Positions 30,487 through 40,272 of a stretch of DNA of 64,000 nt are shown in pieces (position 1 is the stretch's first letter; every line of letters begins with the position of its first letter). The notes beneath the pieces were generated by a model. It was not told where the DNA came from, did not search any database, and saw only the letters and a program-made list of their open reading frames with translations. The DNA lies in the NCBI GenBank assembly GCA_904066235.2, contig CAJFCV020000006.1, forward strand, positions 2,542,001 through 2,606,000. The letters are read 5' to 3'. The position numbers and the translations under genes were made by a program. This DNA is from Bursaphelenchus xylophilus. Lineage: Eukaryota; Nematoda; Chromadorea; Rhabditida; Aphelenchoididae.

Positions 30487-32895
30487 ATGGTGTTCCTCCT
30501 TGTACTTCTTCTAGCAATAGTATTTATCTGTTTTTACAACTTCTACTACAAACGTCTCGGTCTCCCTCCAGGCCCAACGCCATGGCCCATCCTTGGGAAT
30601 ATGGCTGAAATTGCTCAGAAGCCTCCAGGCACTGACGTCTTTTTCGAATGGAGAGACAAGTACGGCCCCGTATTTACGTACTGGATGGGCGAGAAGCCGG
30701 TTGTAGCTTTTGCTGATTACAAAACATTAGATCAAACGTTCAACAAGGATGGAGAGAACTTTGCCGGAAGAGACTTTTTCCCCGAATTTTATCTGAGTTT
30801 AAAATGTAAGTAGGATGCAGTAATCTAAACGCTCGTGATCTTAGCCTACTCTACACTCGGTCTGACCGGAATGGAAGGAACTTTATGGAAGGAGCACCGA
30901 GCTTTTATCATGCGATCTTTTCGGAGCCTCGGGATGACAAAAAGTGCTGCTCAAGGGCAGGTTCGCTAACTTGTCATGATCAACGACTATTTTTTAGGTC
31001 CTAATCGAGATCTCCAGTATGTTTCAAAACATTGATGATCAAATTCAAGCCGGTGTTGTGAAGCATGACATCTGCAAGTACATCGATCTGGTCATTGGCA
31101 ACATGGGCAACATTTTTTTGTTCGGCCATGGATTTAGTAAGGTGAGAGATCATCGTATTGTTATAAATAACTTCTGTATCTTCCTCTAGAACCATCACAA
31201 TGACTACGCCACTCTTCGCGACCAAGTCCATCGATACATGGCGGCAGTTATGACTCCAGCCGCGTTGCTGGTCATGTCTCATCCTCACATCTTCAGGCAT
31301 CTCCCATATTTCAAAGGAGTCTACAAAGAGGTGGAGGATCGGGTTTATGATATGTTGTGTTACATGGACCGCCAGATTCAGGAGCATATTGCGGAAAAAG
31401 AGAACAAAGCCGGCAGCAATGACGATTATGTGTCCGCATTCTTGGAGGAGGTGGAAAAACGCGACGGAAAAGATGGATTTACGTAGGTTTTTGGGGGTCT
31501 TTGATAAGGGGGTGTGGGTCGCTCACAATCAGGTTTTTTTAAATTTTGCACACATGTCGGATATAGGCCATATATGAATTCCTAGAATTTGTAGCTCGCT
31601 CTTTGCAGGGGTAGTTGAGATATTCACCGATTTTAGCGGCCGAGAAAGTACGCGAAACGCGGAGAGCGGTCACAAAAAATCTGTATTTTTTAACATTTCA
31701 TTGCGATTTTCGTACTAAATAATTACTTTTTTATGCAAGCATTACACTCTACGGTAGAAATACGCATGAAACTTTCCATGCAAAATTTGCAAAAAGCGCG
31801 ATATTTTCATCAATTTTTGAACTAAAAATCTCTTCCATTTCTGCAAAGCGCAACCTAGGAATCTTGCATATTCTCATACAAACATTATTATATTATATAA
31901 ATTTGTGCCAAATTCCGTCAAAATCTGAAAATCTGAGCGTCGCACTTAGAGTATTTCCTCTGTAAACAAAAATAATCGGCTTGTTTCAGAATTCCCGCGC
32001 TTCGCGCAATCCTTGTTGATCTCTGGATCGGCTCCCAAGACGCGACATGCACCACACTCTCATGGGGTGTTCTCTACTGTGTTCATTATCCGGATAAACA
32101 AAAGAAGGTGCAAGAAGAGCTGGATCGAGTGGTCTCGTCGGATCGGTTGGTCACTCTCGACGACAAAGACAACTTACCTTATGCGACGGCGTTTTGTCAG
32201 GTATAGCGAGGGAGCCGATGCAGTGGCAAAAAACGTATGATTTTGCATTCGGGAAGTATCAAAAATGTGGCAAAATACCTCCCTTCACAACTAAAAAAAA
32301 GCTCCGTTTTGAAGGGCGCGTCTTTTTTCTTACAAAAAGAAGGGTCGCGTTTTTGAAATCGGAGTTTTTTCACTTGCAGAGGGAGGTATTTTGCTGCATT
32401 TTTGATACGTCCCGGATGCAAAACGGTACGTTTTTTACCAATGAATAAGATCGATTTATACTGAGTCAACTTTCTCTTCAGGAAATCCAACGTCTTTCCA
32501 ATGTTGTAACGCAAAATCTTCTGCACCGAAATCACCGCGAAACCACGGTGAACGGGTTCAAACTCAAAGCCGGCACCTCGATCATGGGTCTCATAACTAC
32601 GGTCCTTTACGACCCCGATGTCTTCGAAAATCCCAAGAGCTTTGAGCCGGAAAGGTTCCTGGATTCAGAGGGGAGAGTTATTCCATGCAACGAGCTGATC
32701 CCATTCTCGACCGGTCGACGGATTTGCCCTGGAGAAGCGCTGGCCAAGGCCGAGATCTTCTTGATCTTTGCCAACCTGCTCAATCGATACGAATTGCGGC
32801 CAGTTGCGGGAGAACCGAAGCCAAGTTTGAAGAGAAACTTTGGATTCAGCGTGGCTCCGGACCCATTTCGAGTTGAGATAGTGACAAGGGAATGA
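30487..32895 (+). CDS. cytochrome P450, CYP33-like, copy B
   Basis: A membrane-anchored haem monooxygenase and close paralogue of copy A; exon 1 is nearly identical from the hinge LPPGPTPWPILGN onwards. Exons 30487-30805, 30845-30960, 30998-31141, 31190-31482, 31990-32200 and 32482-32895 give 498 residues with the same boundaries and phases as copy A. The N-terminal anchor is VFLLVLLLAIVFICFYNFYY. The K-helix EIQR begins at 362, PERF at 417, and the haem loop FSTGRRICPGEA has Cys443. The I-helix again reads IGSQDATCTT. The ATG follows AATTTCAG by two bases. Intron 2 is only 37 bp, intron 4 holds a P3 repeat and intron 5 an M1 element. The nearest AATAAA is about 510 bases past the stop, beyond a P3 repeat. 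Confidence 0.94.
31575..31960 (-). repeat. P3 repeat in P450 B intron 4
   Basis: Reverse-oriented blocks are present (GTAGCTCGCTCTTTGCAGGG, GAGAAAGTACGCGAAACGCG, TACGGTAGAAATACGCATGA). It ends with TCTGAGCGTCGCACTTAGAG at about 31930-31950. The equivalent intron of copy A (57 bp) lacks it. Confidence 0.65.
32206..32463. mobile_element. M1 miniature transposon making up most of P450 B intron 5
   Basis: Left arm GAGCCGATGCAGTGGCAAAA, inner arms GCATTCGGGAAGTATCAAAA and GATACGTCCCGGATGCAAAA. The right end is degenerate (AATAAGATCGATTTATACTG). It begins within about six bases of the donor site, as in copy A. Confidence 0.8.
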
Positions 32896-32924
32896 TGAAT
32901 ATTGTTCTGTGTACTATACTTATA

Positions 32925-33365
32925 GTACCCCAAGTGCGACGATCAGATTTTGATAAAAATTGCGACAAATTTAGACTTTGTTTTTCTAGGATCAATTCGA
33001 GCTTTTTAGCTCGCGCTTTGCAGAAAGGACAGGGATTTTTAGCCGGAAAGTCTGCAAAAATTTTGCATTTTTTTTGAATTTATCGATAAAAAGTTTCATG
33101 GCTATTTCTATTCTAGAGGGCAATGTTTCCACAAAAAAATCATTAGTTTCCGCACGAAATTGACAAAGATAAGGAAAAAATGATTTTCTCTGACCGCTCT
33201 CCGCGTTTCGCGTACTCTCTCGGCCGCAAAGATCGTTGAATATCTCGACAGCCCCTGCAAAGAGCGAGCTAAAACGTTCAGGAATTAATATACGGCCTAT
33301 GGCTGACCTGTAGGAAAAATTTTTTAAAAATCTGAGCGTCGCACTCGGAGTACATGCCCTACCAA
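32925..33365 (+). repeat. P3 repeat in the probable 3' UTR of P450 B
   Basis: A complete copy from CCCCAAGTGCGACGATCAGA to AATCTGAGCGTCGCACTCGG, with all inner blocks. It starts 30 bp after the stop codon. The first good AATAAA (33405-33410) lies just beyond it. Confidence 0.75.
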
Positions 33366-33596
33366 TGACCAACCTTCAACAAGTTGCATTCTGTACAAAA
33401 TTCAAATAAATCGTTGAAAAAGTACCATAAGACCAAGCTGCTCAACAATCATGCATTCATCGGAATTTTCGATCACACCAAATAATCGCCTGGCATTTCG
33501 ACTTGAGTCCATAAGGTCTGTTATAACAATTCCCACAATAGAGGTCGATATTCATACAAGAGATTCGTGCAAATGTCAAAAGTCCAACGCGTCCTG

Positions 33597-33604
33597 TTTA
33601 AAAG
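33597..33604 (+). promoter_or_regulatory. TATA-like box of saposin gene 1
   Basis: TTTAAAAG lies 48 bases before the ATG, at nearly the same distance as the TATA boxes of the next two saposin genes. A TTCTTCAG acceptor-like site lies between it and the ATG. Confidence 0.4.
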
Positions 33605-33644
33605 CCCTTCAGCGTTGACACTTCTTCAGTGCAAGGTCGACAAC

Positions 33645-34475
33645 ATGATCAAGTTCCTCATTTTGGCTGGATTTGTCGCCACAGTCGCGGGAAAAGCGAC
33701 TTTCATCAATGCGAAGCCGTCGCCTCAAGACTTTGCCGACCTTGTAAAAACTTCTAAACTGGGGTTATCTCCTTTCTGCTCAACCTGCGAACAGGTCATC
33801 AACGCCATCAAGGGGCCATTGGAGGCTCTCACCGAACTCTCCAAAGAGGAGGTTGAAGCTGCTGTGGAGGTATTCTTATTGCGTTTACAGGAGAAGTTGT
33901 TTATAATAAGTGTGACGCTTAGATTTTGATGAAACTTGCGTGAAATTTAGAGATACTTTAGAAAGATATATGATCAGAAACGACCGAGATTTTTAGGTAA
34001 AAAGTTGGCAAGAATGTGACATTTTTTTGCAAATTTTGATATTAAAAATTTCATACCTTTTTCTACCCCAGCCGGTAATGTCACCACCGAAAATCAACTT
34101 TTCCCGCACGAAACCGGCAAAGATATGGACCAAAAACATTTTTATCTCTGGCCGCTCTGCCTTTCGCGTACACTCTCGTCTCAAAAATCTTTGAATATCC
34201 CGGCTACGCCTATAAAGCGCAATCTAAAACTTTCAGTAATTGATATGCAGCCTAAAGCCCAAAAAAAATCTGAGCGTCGCACTTGAAAATCGTTCCTTAC
34301 TTTGCTTAATTTTCCACTTGTTTTTCAGACCGCCTGTGACGAGGTTGTCGGCCCACTAGGCCCTGTTTGTGCCAGCTTCATCGATCGAGAGATCGACGTG
34401 TTGTACAAGGTAATCGAGCAAGATGAAGACAACATCAACGCGGAGGAATGTTGCGCCGCAATCAGCCTCTGCTGA
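33645..34475 (+). CDS. saposin-like (caenopore-type) peptide, plus-strand gene 1
   Basis: A predicted secreted saposin-B peptide, likely to bind or open membranes. Exons 33645-33869 and 34329-34475 join at a phase-0 intron (GAG|GTATTC...TTTCAG|ACC) to 123 residues. The signal peptide is MIKFLILAGFVATVAG. Cysteine pattern: PFCSTCEQ (1, 2), ACDEV (3), PVCASF (4), ECCAAISLC (5 doubled, 6). A frame open further upstream (from about 33567) is rejected as start because the TATA-like box and a TTCTTCAG acceptor lie between; 33645 begins exactly at the signal peptide. AATAAA is at about 34550. The intron is filled by a P3 repeat. Confidence 0.88.
33905..34290 (+). repeat. P3 repeat in saposin gene 1 intron
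   Basis: Runs from GTGTGACGCTTAGATTTTGA to AAATCTGAGCGTCGCACTTG. The left-centre is shortened. It takes up about 85 percent of the intron. Confidence 0.7.
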
Positions 34476-34807
34476 TAAGGGAAACACAATATAATCCGAT
34501 TTTAATTTGAACGCACCGGAAGTTTTGCGTTGGGCTTGACGTTTTAGTGAATAAATAATCATTATACAAATCTACATAGGTTTATTGAAGAGCTAGTTTT
34601 GTTTTGCGCCGATTATGAGCCAAATGAAAGTTCAAGGTCTAGAGCCATCATCGTTAACTCCGTTGACACAAAAAGGGATCCTCTCTCAGTATCATAGGAT
34701 CCCTTGATAAAGAAACTCTAGCCTACACTTTCTCAAACAAAACCCTCTGAAAGACGCACCTTTATATAGATTCCCAAACTATAGTTTTGGAATCTTCTTA
34801 ACGGTTG

Positions 34808-34879
34808 TTATCATCTCTATTATCGCTTTATCAGGTCATATGCTTAGCTCGAATACTGTGTCCTCAACAAGTATAAGTA
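34808..34879 (+). promoter_or_regulatory. GATA cores and TATA box of saposin gene 2
   Basis: TTATCA cores are at 34808-34813 and 34828-34833 (complement of TGATAA), and TATAAGTA at 34872-34879. The block GGTCATATG that follows the second GATA core recurs as GGTCATGTG before saposin gene 3. A start of transcription about 30 bases past the TATA box favours the ATG at 34919 over the one at 34898. Confidence 0.55.
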
Positions 34880-34918
34880 GCAAGCGCCGTATTCTCCATG
34901 GGCTCAACCGAAATTGCG

Positions 34919-36043
34919 ATGCTGAAACAACTGGCGTCGCTTGCTTTGTTATTAGCTGTTGTGACTTGCAAACCTGTGGAAAATGAGGTGAAACGACTTC
35001 GTATTTCTCTGGGAGATTCCAGCAAGGAACTTGGGATTAGTAGAAGTGACGTTCTTGGCCAAGAAACAGAACAATTGAACGTGCAGATTGAGGGGCTTGG
35101 AGAACTCTCCCTTGCATTGAACCTTAACGACGAAGGCGTTTTGGAGTTGGGCTGGGACTGGCGATGGATTGTCTGCGGCGTCTGTAAAAGTGGATTCTTT
35201 GTTCTGCAGAAGGAGCTGGAAGGCGGCCTTGAACTTACAAAAGACGCTTTGAAAACTGCCGTCGAGGTAAGGGAGATTTTATTAATAGTAAACATTATCT
35301 TACTTGGGATTTGAAAAACGGCCAACCCTTCATTAACTATTTGTATGGCTGTCGGGGAAATAATGTGGATTTTCCACGCTTCGCAATCGCCCGTCTTCGC
35401 TTTGCAACAGCCCAAAAATGGCTCGTCGGCAGGCACGGGCCGAAAATCGGGGCCCGGCGGGAAGAAGTCGTTTCGGCCCACACGTTCCAAATTTGCTTCG
35501 GGCCGGCCCGTAGAAACATAGCTCCGCTCAGGCCTGATTCCTTATGACCATATCTTTTTTTATGACCATATCAAATAGATAAATACTGTGTTCCGAGGCT
35601 ACAGCGGGCCCTGAAACCATGCCTGTAACAACAACTGCAAGTTTGAAGTGCGATCGAGACGAAACAAGGCATCTTGCTGCGACAAATCTACATTATTGTC
35701 CCGCAGATTGATAAGCCGTTAAAGAAAATTAAGCCTTTCTTAAGCCAAGGGCCAGGCCACAACCTTTTAGATTTTGGCCCGTTTGTATTCGAACCGATTT
35801 TTTTTAAATTTCCGTTTTCAGCGTCAATGCAACGAAAAGCTTGGCCGTGTCGGCGGAGGACTCTGCGGATGGATGGCGGACGCTGTAGTCGACGTTGTCT
35901 TCGAAATGATCCTTGAAGACAAGAGAATTGATCCACTCAAATGTTGCCAAAAACTCGGAGCATGCAAACTCAGGACTAATCCATTTGGCGCAGCTAACGC
36001 AACGGTCGCCGTAAAATCACCGTGGGAAATTAGGGCGGATTAA
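34919..36043 (+). CDS. saposin-like protein with long N-terminal region, plus-strand gene 2
   Basis: A predicted secreted protein with a C-terminal saposin-B domain. Exons 34919-35266 and 35822-36043 (phase-0 intron, GAG|GTAAGG...TTTTCAG|CGT) give 189 residues. A signal peptide (MLKQLASLALLLAVVTC) is followed by about 60 residues without a known domain, ending in the motif ELGWDWRWIVC. The cysteines are VCGVCKS (1, 2), RQCNEK (3), LCGW (4), KCCQKLGAC (5 doubled, 6). After the last Cys there is a tail of about 25 residues that gene 3 lacks. The start is chosen from alignment with gene 3 (MLK...) and from the TATA position. The intron holds a composite M2 element. Confidence 0.87.
35346..35713. 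mobile_element. M2 element (GTGGATT subfamily) with GC-rich filling, in saposin gene 2 intron
   Basis: The outer arms are GCTGTCGGGGAAATAATGTG with GATT, and GACAAATCTACATTATTGTC with CCGCAG. The inside is longer than in other copies and contains GCACGGGCCGAAAATCGGGG and TTCGGGCCGGCCCG, like the GC words of the 40.3-kb element. It may be an insertion into an M2 copy. Confidence 0.55.
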
Positions 36044-36302
36044 ATATGTCACTTTTTGAGGATTATTGGGAAGTCATGTTTAGGGTTGTTTTGCAAACAA
36101 TATCAAGGCTAAGCAAGAGGCAAATAAACATGATTCTTTCAACTTTCGCTGTTGCAGACGCTCGGTTAGAGGCTTTGATAAGGATTTTTAAGATAACATT
36201 TGCACGGACGATTTGGACTAGGTACAAAGTTAGCGTAGTAAGCAGTGTTAAGCTACCTGTATTTCATGTCAATTCCAAGATCGTTTCTTGTGTTGAAATT
36301 AT

Positions 36303-36444
36303 GATATTAATATTTCCATAAAGTGCGTGGACACTGGGACTCTTTCGCACAGTGCAATTTGAACTTTTTCCCACGCTTGTCACCAACGCACAGTGAATTT
36401 TCCCTACGACAAATGTCCATGCACTTTATGAAAATACTAATATC
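36303..36444. mobile_element. 142-bp inverted-repeat element (M5)
   Basis: The left end GATATTAATATTTCCATAAA with GTGCGTGGACA is matched by the right end TGTCCATGCACTTTATGAAA with ATACTAATATC. A second trace of this terminus (GATATTGATATTTTCATAAA) is at about 63006-63040. Non-coding. Confidence 0.65.
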
Positions 36445-36445
36445 A

Positions 36446-36595
36446 TTCTGTCAGAAAAATAATAAGCACTCTGTCGCATTGAAAATCGCCGCCGAGAAAA
36501 TGAATTATGTCGCGGCGAAATCAAATTGCTTTCATTTCAGCGACGCGATCGGAGCAGCGATATTGTGCTCATTATTTTCCCGACAGACTGATAAT
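36446..36595. mobile_element. M2 miniature transposon next to M5
   Basis: Left end TTCTGTCAGAAAAATAATAA, right end TGCTCATTATTTTCCCGACA with GACTGATA. The interior GCCGCCGAGAAAATGAATTA and GCGACGCGATCGGAGCAGCG is typical of M2. It starts immediately after the M5 element ends. Confidence 0.75.
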
Positions 36596-36713
36596 AAATA
36601 TGCAATACATAGTCCATGAGTACACTACGTACCCGGAAGAACTTTGCTCGAACTTTATTTACATTTTTTTGTCTACATGTTGTTCCCCAAAGTCGGAGAC
36701 ATTTCCACAACCC

Positions 36714-36783
36714 TTATCAGTTAATAATGACTTAATCGGGTCATGTGTTCTCATATTGAATGCCAAGTTAGCAAGTATAAATA
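36714..36783 (+). promoter_or_regulatory. GATA site and TATA box of saposin gene 3
   Basis: CCTTATCAGT (36712-36721) is the complement of ACTGATAAGG, a strong match to the site preferred by intestinal GATA factors. TATAAATA at 36776-36783 lies 42 bases before the ATG. Gene 2 has the same arrangement. Confidence 0.6.
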
Positions 36784-36817
36784 GGAGCCAAATTACACCG
36801 CTACAACGGGAAGTGGA

Positions 36818-37429
36818 ATGCTAAAATTTTCGGTCATCGTTCTCCTATTGCTGGTCGTTGCGACCAACGGCAAGGCGCTGGAAAACGAGACCAAAAGGTC
36901 GGTACATCTTGTACTTGGAAATGAGAAGGAAGAACTGCCGTTAAGTCCGATTAATAGGCCTCAAGATGAGTTTGAGACGTTGGAACTGAGTTTTCAAGGG
37001 CTTGAGGACTTGACGATTGATTTCAAATTAGTGGGAGATGATGTTTTGGAAATGCGATGGAACTGGAAGAGGATTCTTTGTCGCCCTTGCAAGAGCATTT
37101 TCAACGTGTTGAAGAGAGAGTTGAAAGATGGAGCTGGCCTGACGAAGGAGGCGTTAAAAAATGCAATTAACGTAAGTCAAAATAATAGCCATAACCAGCC
37201 CAGTTTTGAACTCAAAGTCACTCCACGAGCATCTTATTAAGACCACTTTTTCCAGCCTTTAAATAGGCAATTTTAGAATCAATGTAAAAAACATCTTGGA
37301 CGTTTGGTTGGAAAGGTCTGCAGCAAATTGGGAGGCAAAGGGATCGACGCTCTGTACGATCTGATCGTCAAGGAGGACAAGAGAATTGATCCACAGCGGT
37401 GTTGCAAGAAAGTTGGACTATGTAAATAA
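36818..37429 (+). CDS. saposin-like protein with long N-terminal region, plus-strand gene 3
   Basis: A paralogue of gene 2. Exons 36818-37171 and 37277-37429 (phase-0 intron, AAC|GTAAGT...TTTTAG|AAT) give 168 residues. The signal peptide is MLKFSVIVLLLLVVATNG. The N-terminal region then repeats features of gene 2: a LELSFQGLEDLTIDFKL stretch against LNVQIEGLGELSLALNL, and MRWNWKRILC against LGWDWRWIVC. Saposin-B cysteines: LCRPCKS (1, 2), NQCKKH (3), VCSKL (4), RCCKKVGLC (5 doubled, 6). KEDKRIDP before Cys5 is nearly identical to gene 2. The stop TAA lies within an AATAAA at 37425-37430, so the 3' UTR may be very short. Confidence 0.9.
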
Positions 37430-38075
37430 AACCGAGCCAAATATGTACAGTACAGTCACTACACACCGGCAATACATACTCATCAAATTTAGTACAAACA
37501 CTTTTTTCGAACAAGAAATCTGTACATTTATTCTCCTTGTTATTAAACCTGGACATCAATTTTCATGCTATGATACGAAGAAAGTGCCCGAAGATGGGTC
37601 AAATTTTAGTAAAATGTGGCGCAAATTTAGACTCAAGGTTTGGCTTACAAAGAACCGCAGACCAAAGAGAAGCTTTCAGTCTTTTTTCTCGGCCCCACTC
37701 GAACACCAGCCACAACACTTGACATAGCTCATTAAATCGAACCTTGTCGGAAGTCGCGTTTAATCTTGTGCCTTAAATTGCTGTAGGATATCCCGTTTTA
37801 TGGTCGAAGATAACACTTTTTATTGTCGGATCAAGGTTGCGATTTGCTGATCTTTTCTTTTCTATGTAATTTTTTAGCATAGGCGCTTGAAAAAACTGTC
37901 TACCAATTTTTGAAAAACTTCCATAACTCGCCTAAGGACAGAGGTATGAAAAACTTTTTTTCGTGGCAGATTCTGCCTGTCATGACTAGTATACATGTTA
38001 AGTTTCAAAGTGATTGCATTATATTCGCTTGAGATACGGGTGGTCAAAAATTTATCTCCGGGAATATACGAGGAA
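37430..38075. other. spacer after the saposin cluster
   Basis: Short open frames at 37386-37727 show no domain, signal peptide or splice context. No repeat family was recognised. Confidence 0.35.
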
Positions 38076-38595
38076 TAGTCCCAAGTGCGACGGTCAGATT
38101 TTTAAAAAATTTTAATCATATTTTTTGCAGGGTCACATATCAATTTCTGAAAGTTTTAACTAGTGCTTTGCAGGCACAACCAAGATATTCAACAGTGTTT
38201 TTGGCCGAGAGAGTACGGGAAACGCGGAGAGCGGTCATGCAGAAAGATTGTTTTTTGGCCGTATCTTTGCCAGTTCGAATGAAAAAAGTTTATTTTTTGT
38301 GGGAAAATTACCCTTTACCATGAAAATACAGCCCGCTCTTTTTGTGAGTGAAAGGGAGCGCCCTTCAAAACGAAGTTTTTTCACTTGGAGAGGGAAGCAT
38401 TTTGCCACATTTTTCATGTTTCCCGGATGCAAAATTGTACGTCTTTTGCCACTGGATCAGGTCTGTCACTGTAGGTGCAAAACTTTTTGTTCTAAAATCC
38501 GCAAAAAAGCGCTAAATTAAAAAAAAAAGTTAAAAGAAATTTGTGCCAAGTTTTATCAAAATCCGAGCGTCGCGCCTCGACCATCTCCCCTGCTA
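38075..38595. repeat. P3 repeat interrupted by an M1 half element
   Basis: P3 sequence in reverse orientation (AAGTGCGACGGTCAGATTTT, GTACGGGAAACGCGGAGAGC) stops near 38330 and appears to resume at about 38540 with the terminal AATCCGAGCGTCGCGCCTCG. Between them, 38333-38471 is the right half of an M1 element, ending GATCAGGTCTGTCACTG followed by TA. Confidence 0.6.
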
Positions 38596-38619
38596 ATCCT
38601 GAATAATTTCGGTTGTTTT

Positions 38620-38960
38620 CGGCGAAATTTTGCCGCCTTTGCAGCTCTCCCAAAGCCCCCACGGCCTGCCCTTCTTTTATTTTCGTTCCTCTCTTCCGAA
38701 GCCGGACCCCTCGCCGCTCGCTGGTTGGTCGGAATTGGCGGGAAAGTGCGATTTGAAAAAGCGCGAAAGCGCCGCTCTCTTTTTTCCCCACGGTTTTGCG
38801 GCGAGAGAGCGCGGCGGCGGTGGAGACGGGCCGAGAAAGAGGCGGTGGATTTGCAGTTGGTGTTTGCGGAAAGACCATAGGCATTTGGGAGAAGCGTGAG
38901 AGCGCGTCTTTTCACTTCGAATTCTTCGGGTTTCCGGGGCTTGGGACGGGCTCTGGGACC
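38620..38960. other. GC-rich island with an E2F-like motif
   Basis: Pyrimidine-rich on the plus strand, with ATTGGCGGGAAAG at 38735-38747. ATTGGCGGGAAA is one base from the E2F-type site TTTGGCGGGAAA. The open frames on both strands (e.g. 38556-39038 minus) have low-complexity Arg/Pro composition from the base bias and are not called as genes. Confidence 0.35.
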
Positions 38961-39119
38961 GATTTTAACGTGTTTTTGGGGTGGTATCGGTTTACAACTT
39001 GTTTTTGTGACTTTTAAGGAGCTTTTAAAGCTTTTCAACGAAGTTTTTAAGGCATCAACAGCTTTTTTAAAGCCAAAAATTGTCTAGTAATCGACGAAAT
39101 CACTCAAAAATTTGAGAGG

Positions 39120-39195
39120 ATTTAGATTTTTCTTCTAAAAAATCTCGATTTCTCTTAAAAAATCTCGATTTCTCTCAAAAAATCTCGATTTTCCC
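39120..39195 (+). repeat. 22-bp tandem repeat
   Basis: Four units of the form TCTCTTAAAAAATCTCGATT with TC. Perfect to nearly perfect; non-coding. Confidence 0.6.
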
Positions 39196-39434
39196 TCTGA
39201 AAAAACGTTTATTCCAACAAATATAGCCGCTGTGGACTCTCAAGTCGCTGGAATTTAAATTCCCGCCTCGGCGCTTAACCTGTTTTTGTCGCTTCACCTG
39301 TCACTGATTCCGATCTTTAGTACCCCTCGAGACGTAATGAGTCGGTCTTCGAAAGTTTGATTTATTCGCCCTTTATGGAAGCTCGTCCTTCTGCAAAACC
39401 TACAATTATATCTTGCCTCAAATTGCAATATCCC

Positions 39435-39683
39435 TCATTTCAATAGGAATGAGAGTTTGTGGGGGAAATGTAAATTGTTATCTTTGTTTTCCCCCGGAAA
39501 CAGTGCACAGTAATCTTTGGCTTCGTCCATAAAGTTACTTACCATTTTGTTTACGAACGCAGGGGGTGTTTGGAGCAGGCTTTCTCCCCCCATTTTCCCT
39601 TTAATGTCATGTGTCCACTGTGTTTGTTTCGCCAGCTTTTCGCACATCTGTTTGAGGCCAGCTCGGCGTAAATCGTCCGTCAT
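39435..39683 (-). CDS. doubtful 82-residue ORF, unknown
   Basis: A minus-strand frame from 39683 to 39435 begins MTDDLRRAGLKQMCEKLAKQ and has a mixed, protein-like composition without low complexity. There is no signal peptide or recognised domain. An internal ATGGTAAGT could act as a splice donor, so this might be one exon of a larger gene. No partner exon was found. The frame is open further upstream. Confidence 0.2.
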   Translation of the reverse strand: MTDDLRRAGLKQMCEKLAKQTQWTHDIKGKMGGESLLQTPPAFVNKMVSNFMDEAKDYCALFPGENKDNNLHFPHKLSFLLK

Positions 39684-40272
39684 TCCGGATTTATTATCGA
39701 ATTTTTTGGGAGATGGGAGATTTTTGTAGCTCTGTTTTTGGAGATGGTATTTTATTGGGGTTGAAGGGAAGTGCAATTCTGAAATCATTCTTTTGGGTTT
39801 TGCACGCAATTTGGACTTATTGTTGGGGCACAACAATCCGTAAAAAGTAATAGCCTGCCCTTGGGTTGGAGGCAAAACAAAAGTTTTTGGCCATATCTCC
39901 GTCAATTTTGCGAGGAAAGCATTGATTTCTTTGCAGAAACCTTGCAGTCTTCGTTAGACATCAAGTTGAAATTCTTCTTATAGTCTTGCAAGAAGAGCCC
40001 AAACTTGCGGGAAGTCGTTTTTTCGGGCAGCCAGCAGGACCACGGCAATTCTGCAGGCATGCTTGGAAATCAGCAAACATTTGCTTTCAACAGGAAATTA
40101 TAGCGATATATTTGGGAGCTAGATGTTGCGAATCAAGTTTCCAGGTGTATAAGTGGCTCAAATAGTCATCATATGGTTAACCAGGCATTTTTAAAGCTTA
40201 AGAAGCCATTTTTTGAACAACAAGTACTGATCTATACCACGCAGTTGCCAATGCAAAATTTCTATTATACTA

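Noticed and set aside
33567..33644. Upstream in-frame extension of saposin gene 1
   Set aside because: It would put 26 non-hydrophobic residues before the signal peptide and overlaps the TATA-like box and a TTCTTCAG acceptor.
34898..34918. Upstream ATG for saposin gene 2 adding seven residues
   Set aside because: It lies only about 20 bases after the TATA box, probably before the transcription start, and gene 3 aligns with the ATG at 34919.
38492..39038. Long minus-strand frames rich in Arg and Pro
   Set aside because: Composition follows from the GC-rich island; no domain, start context or splice support.
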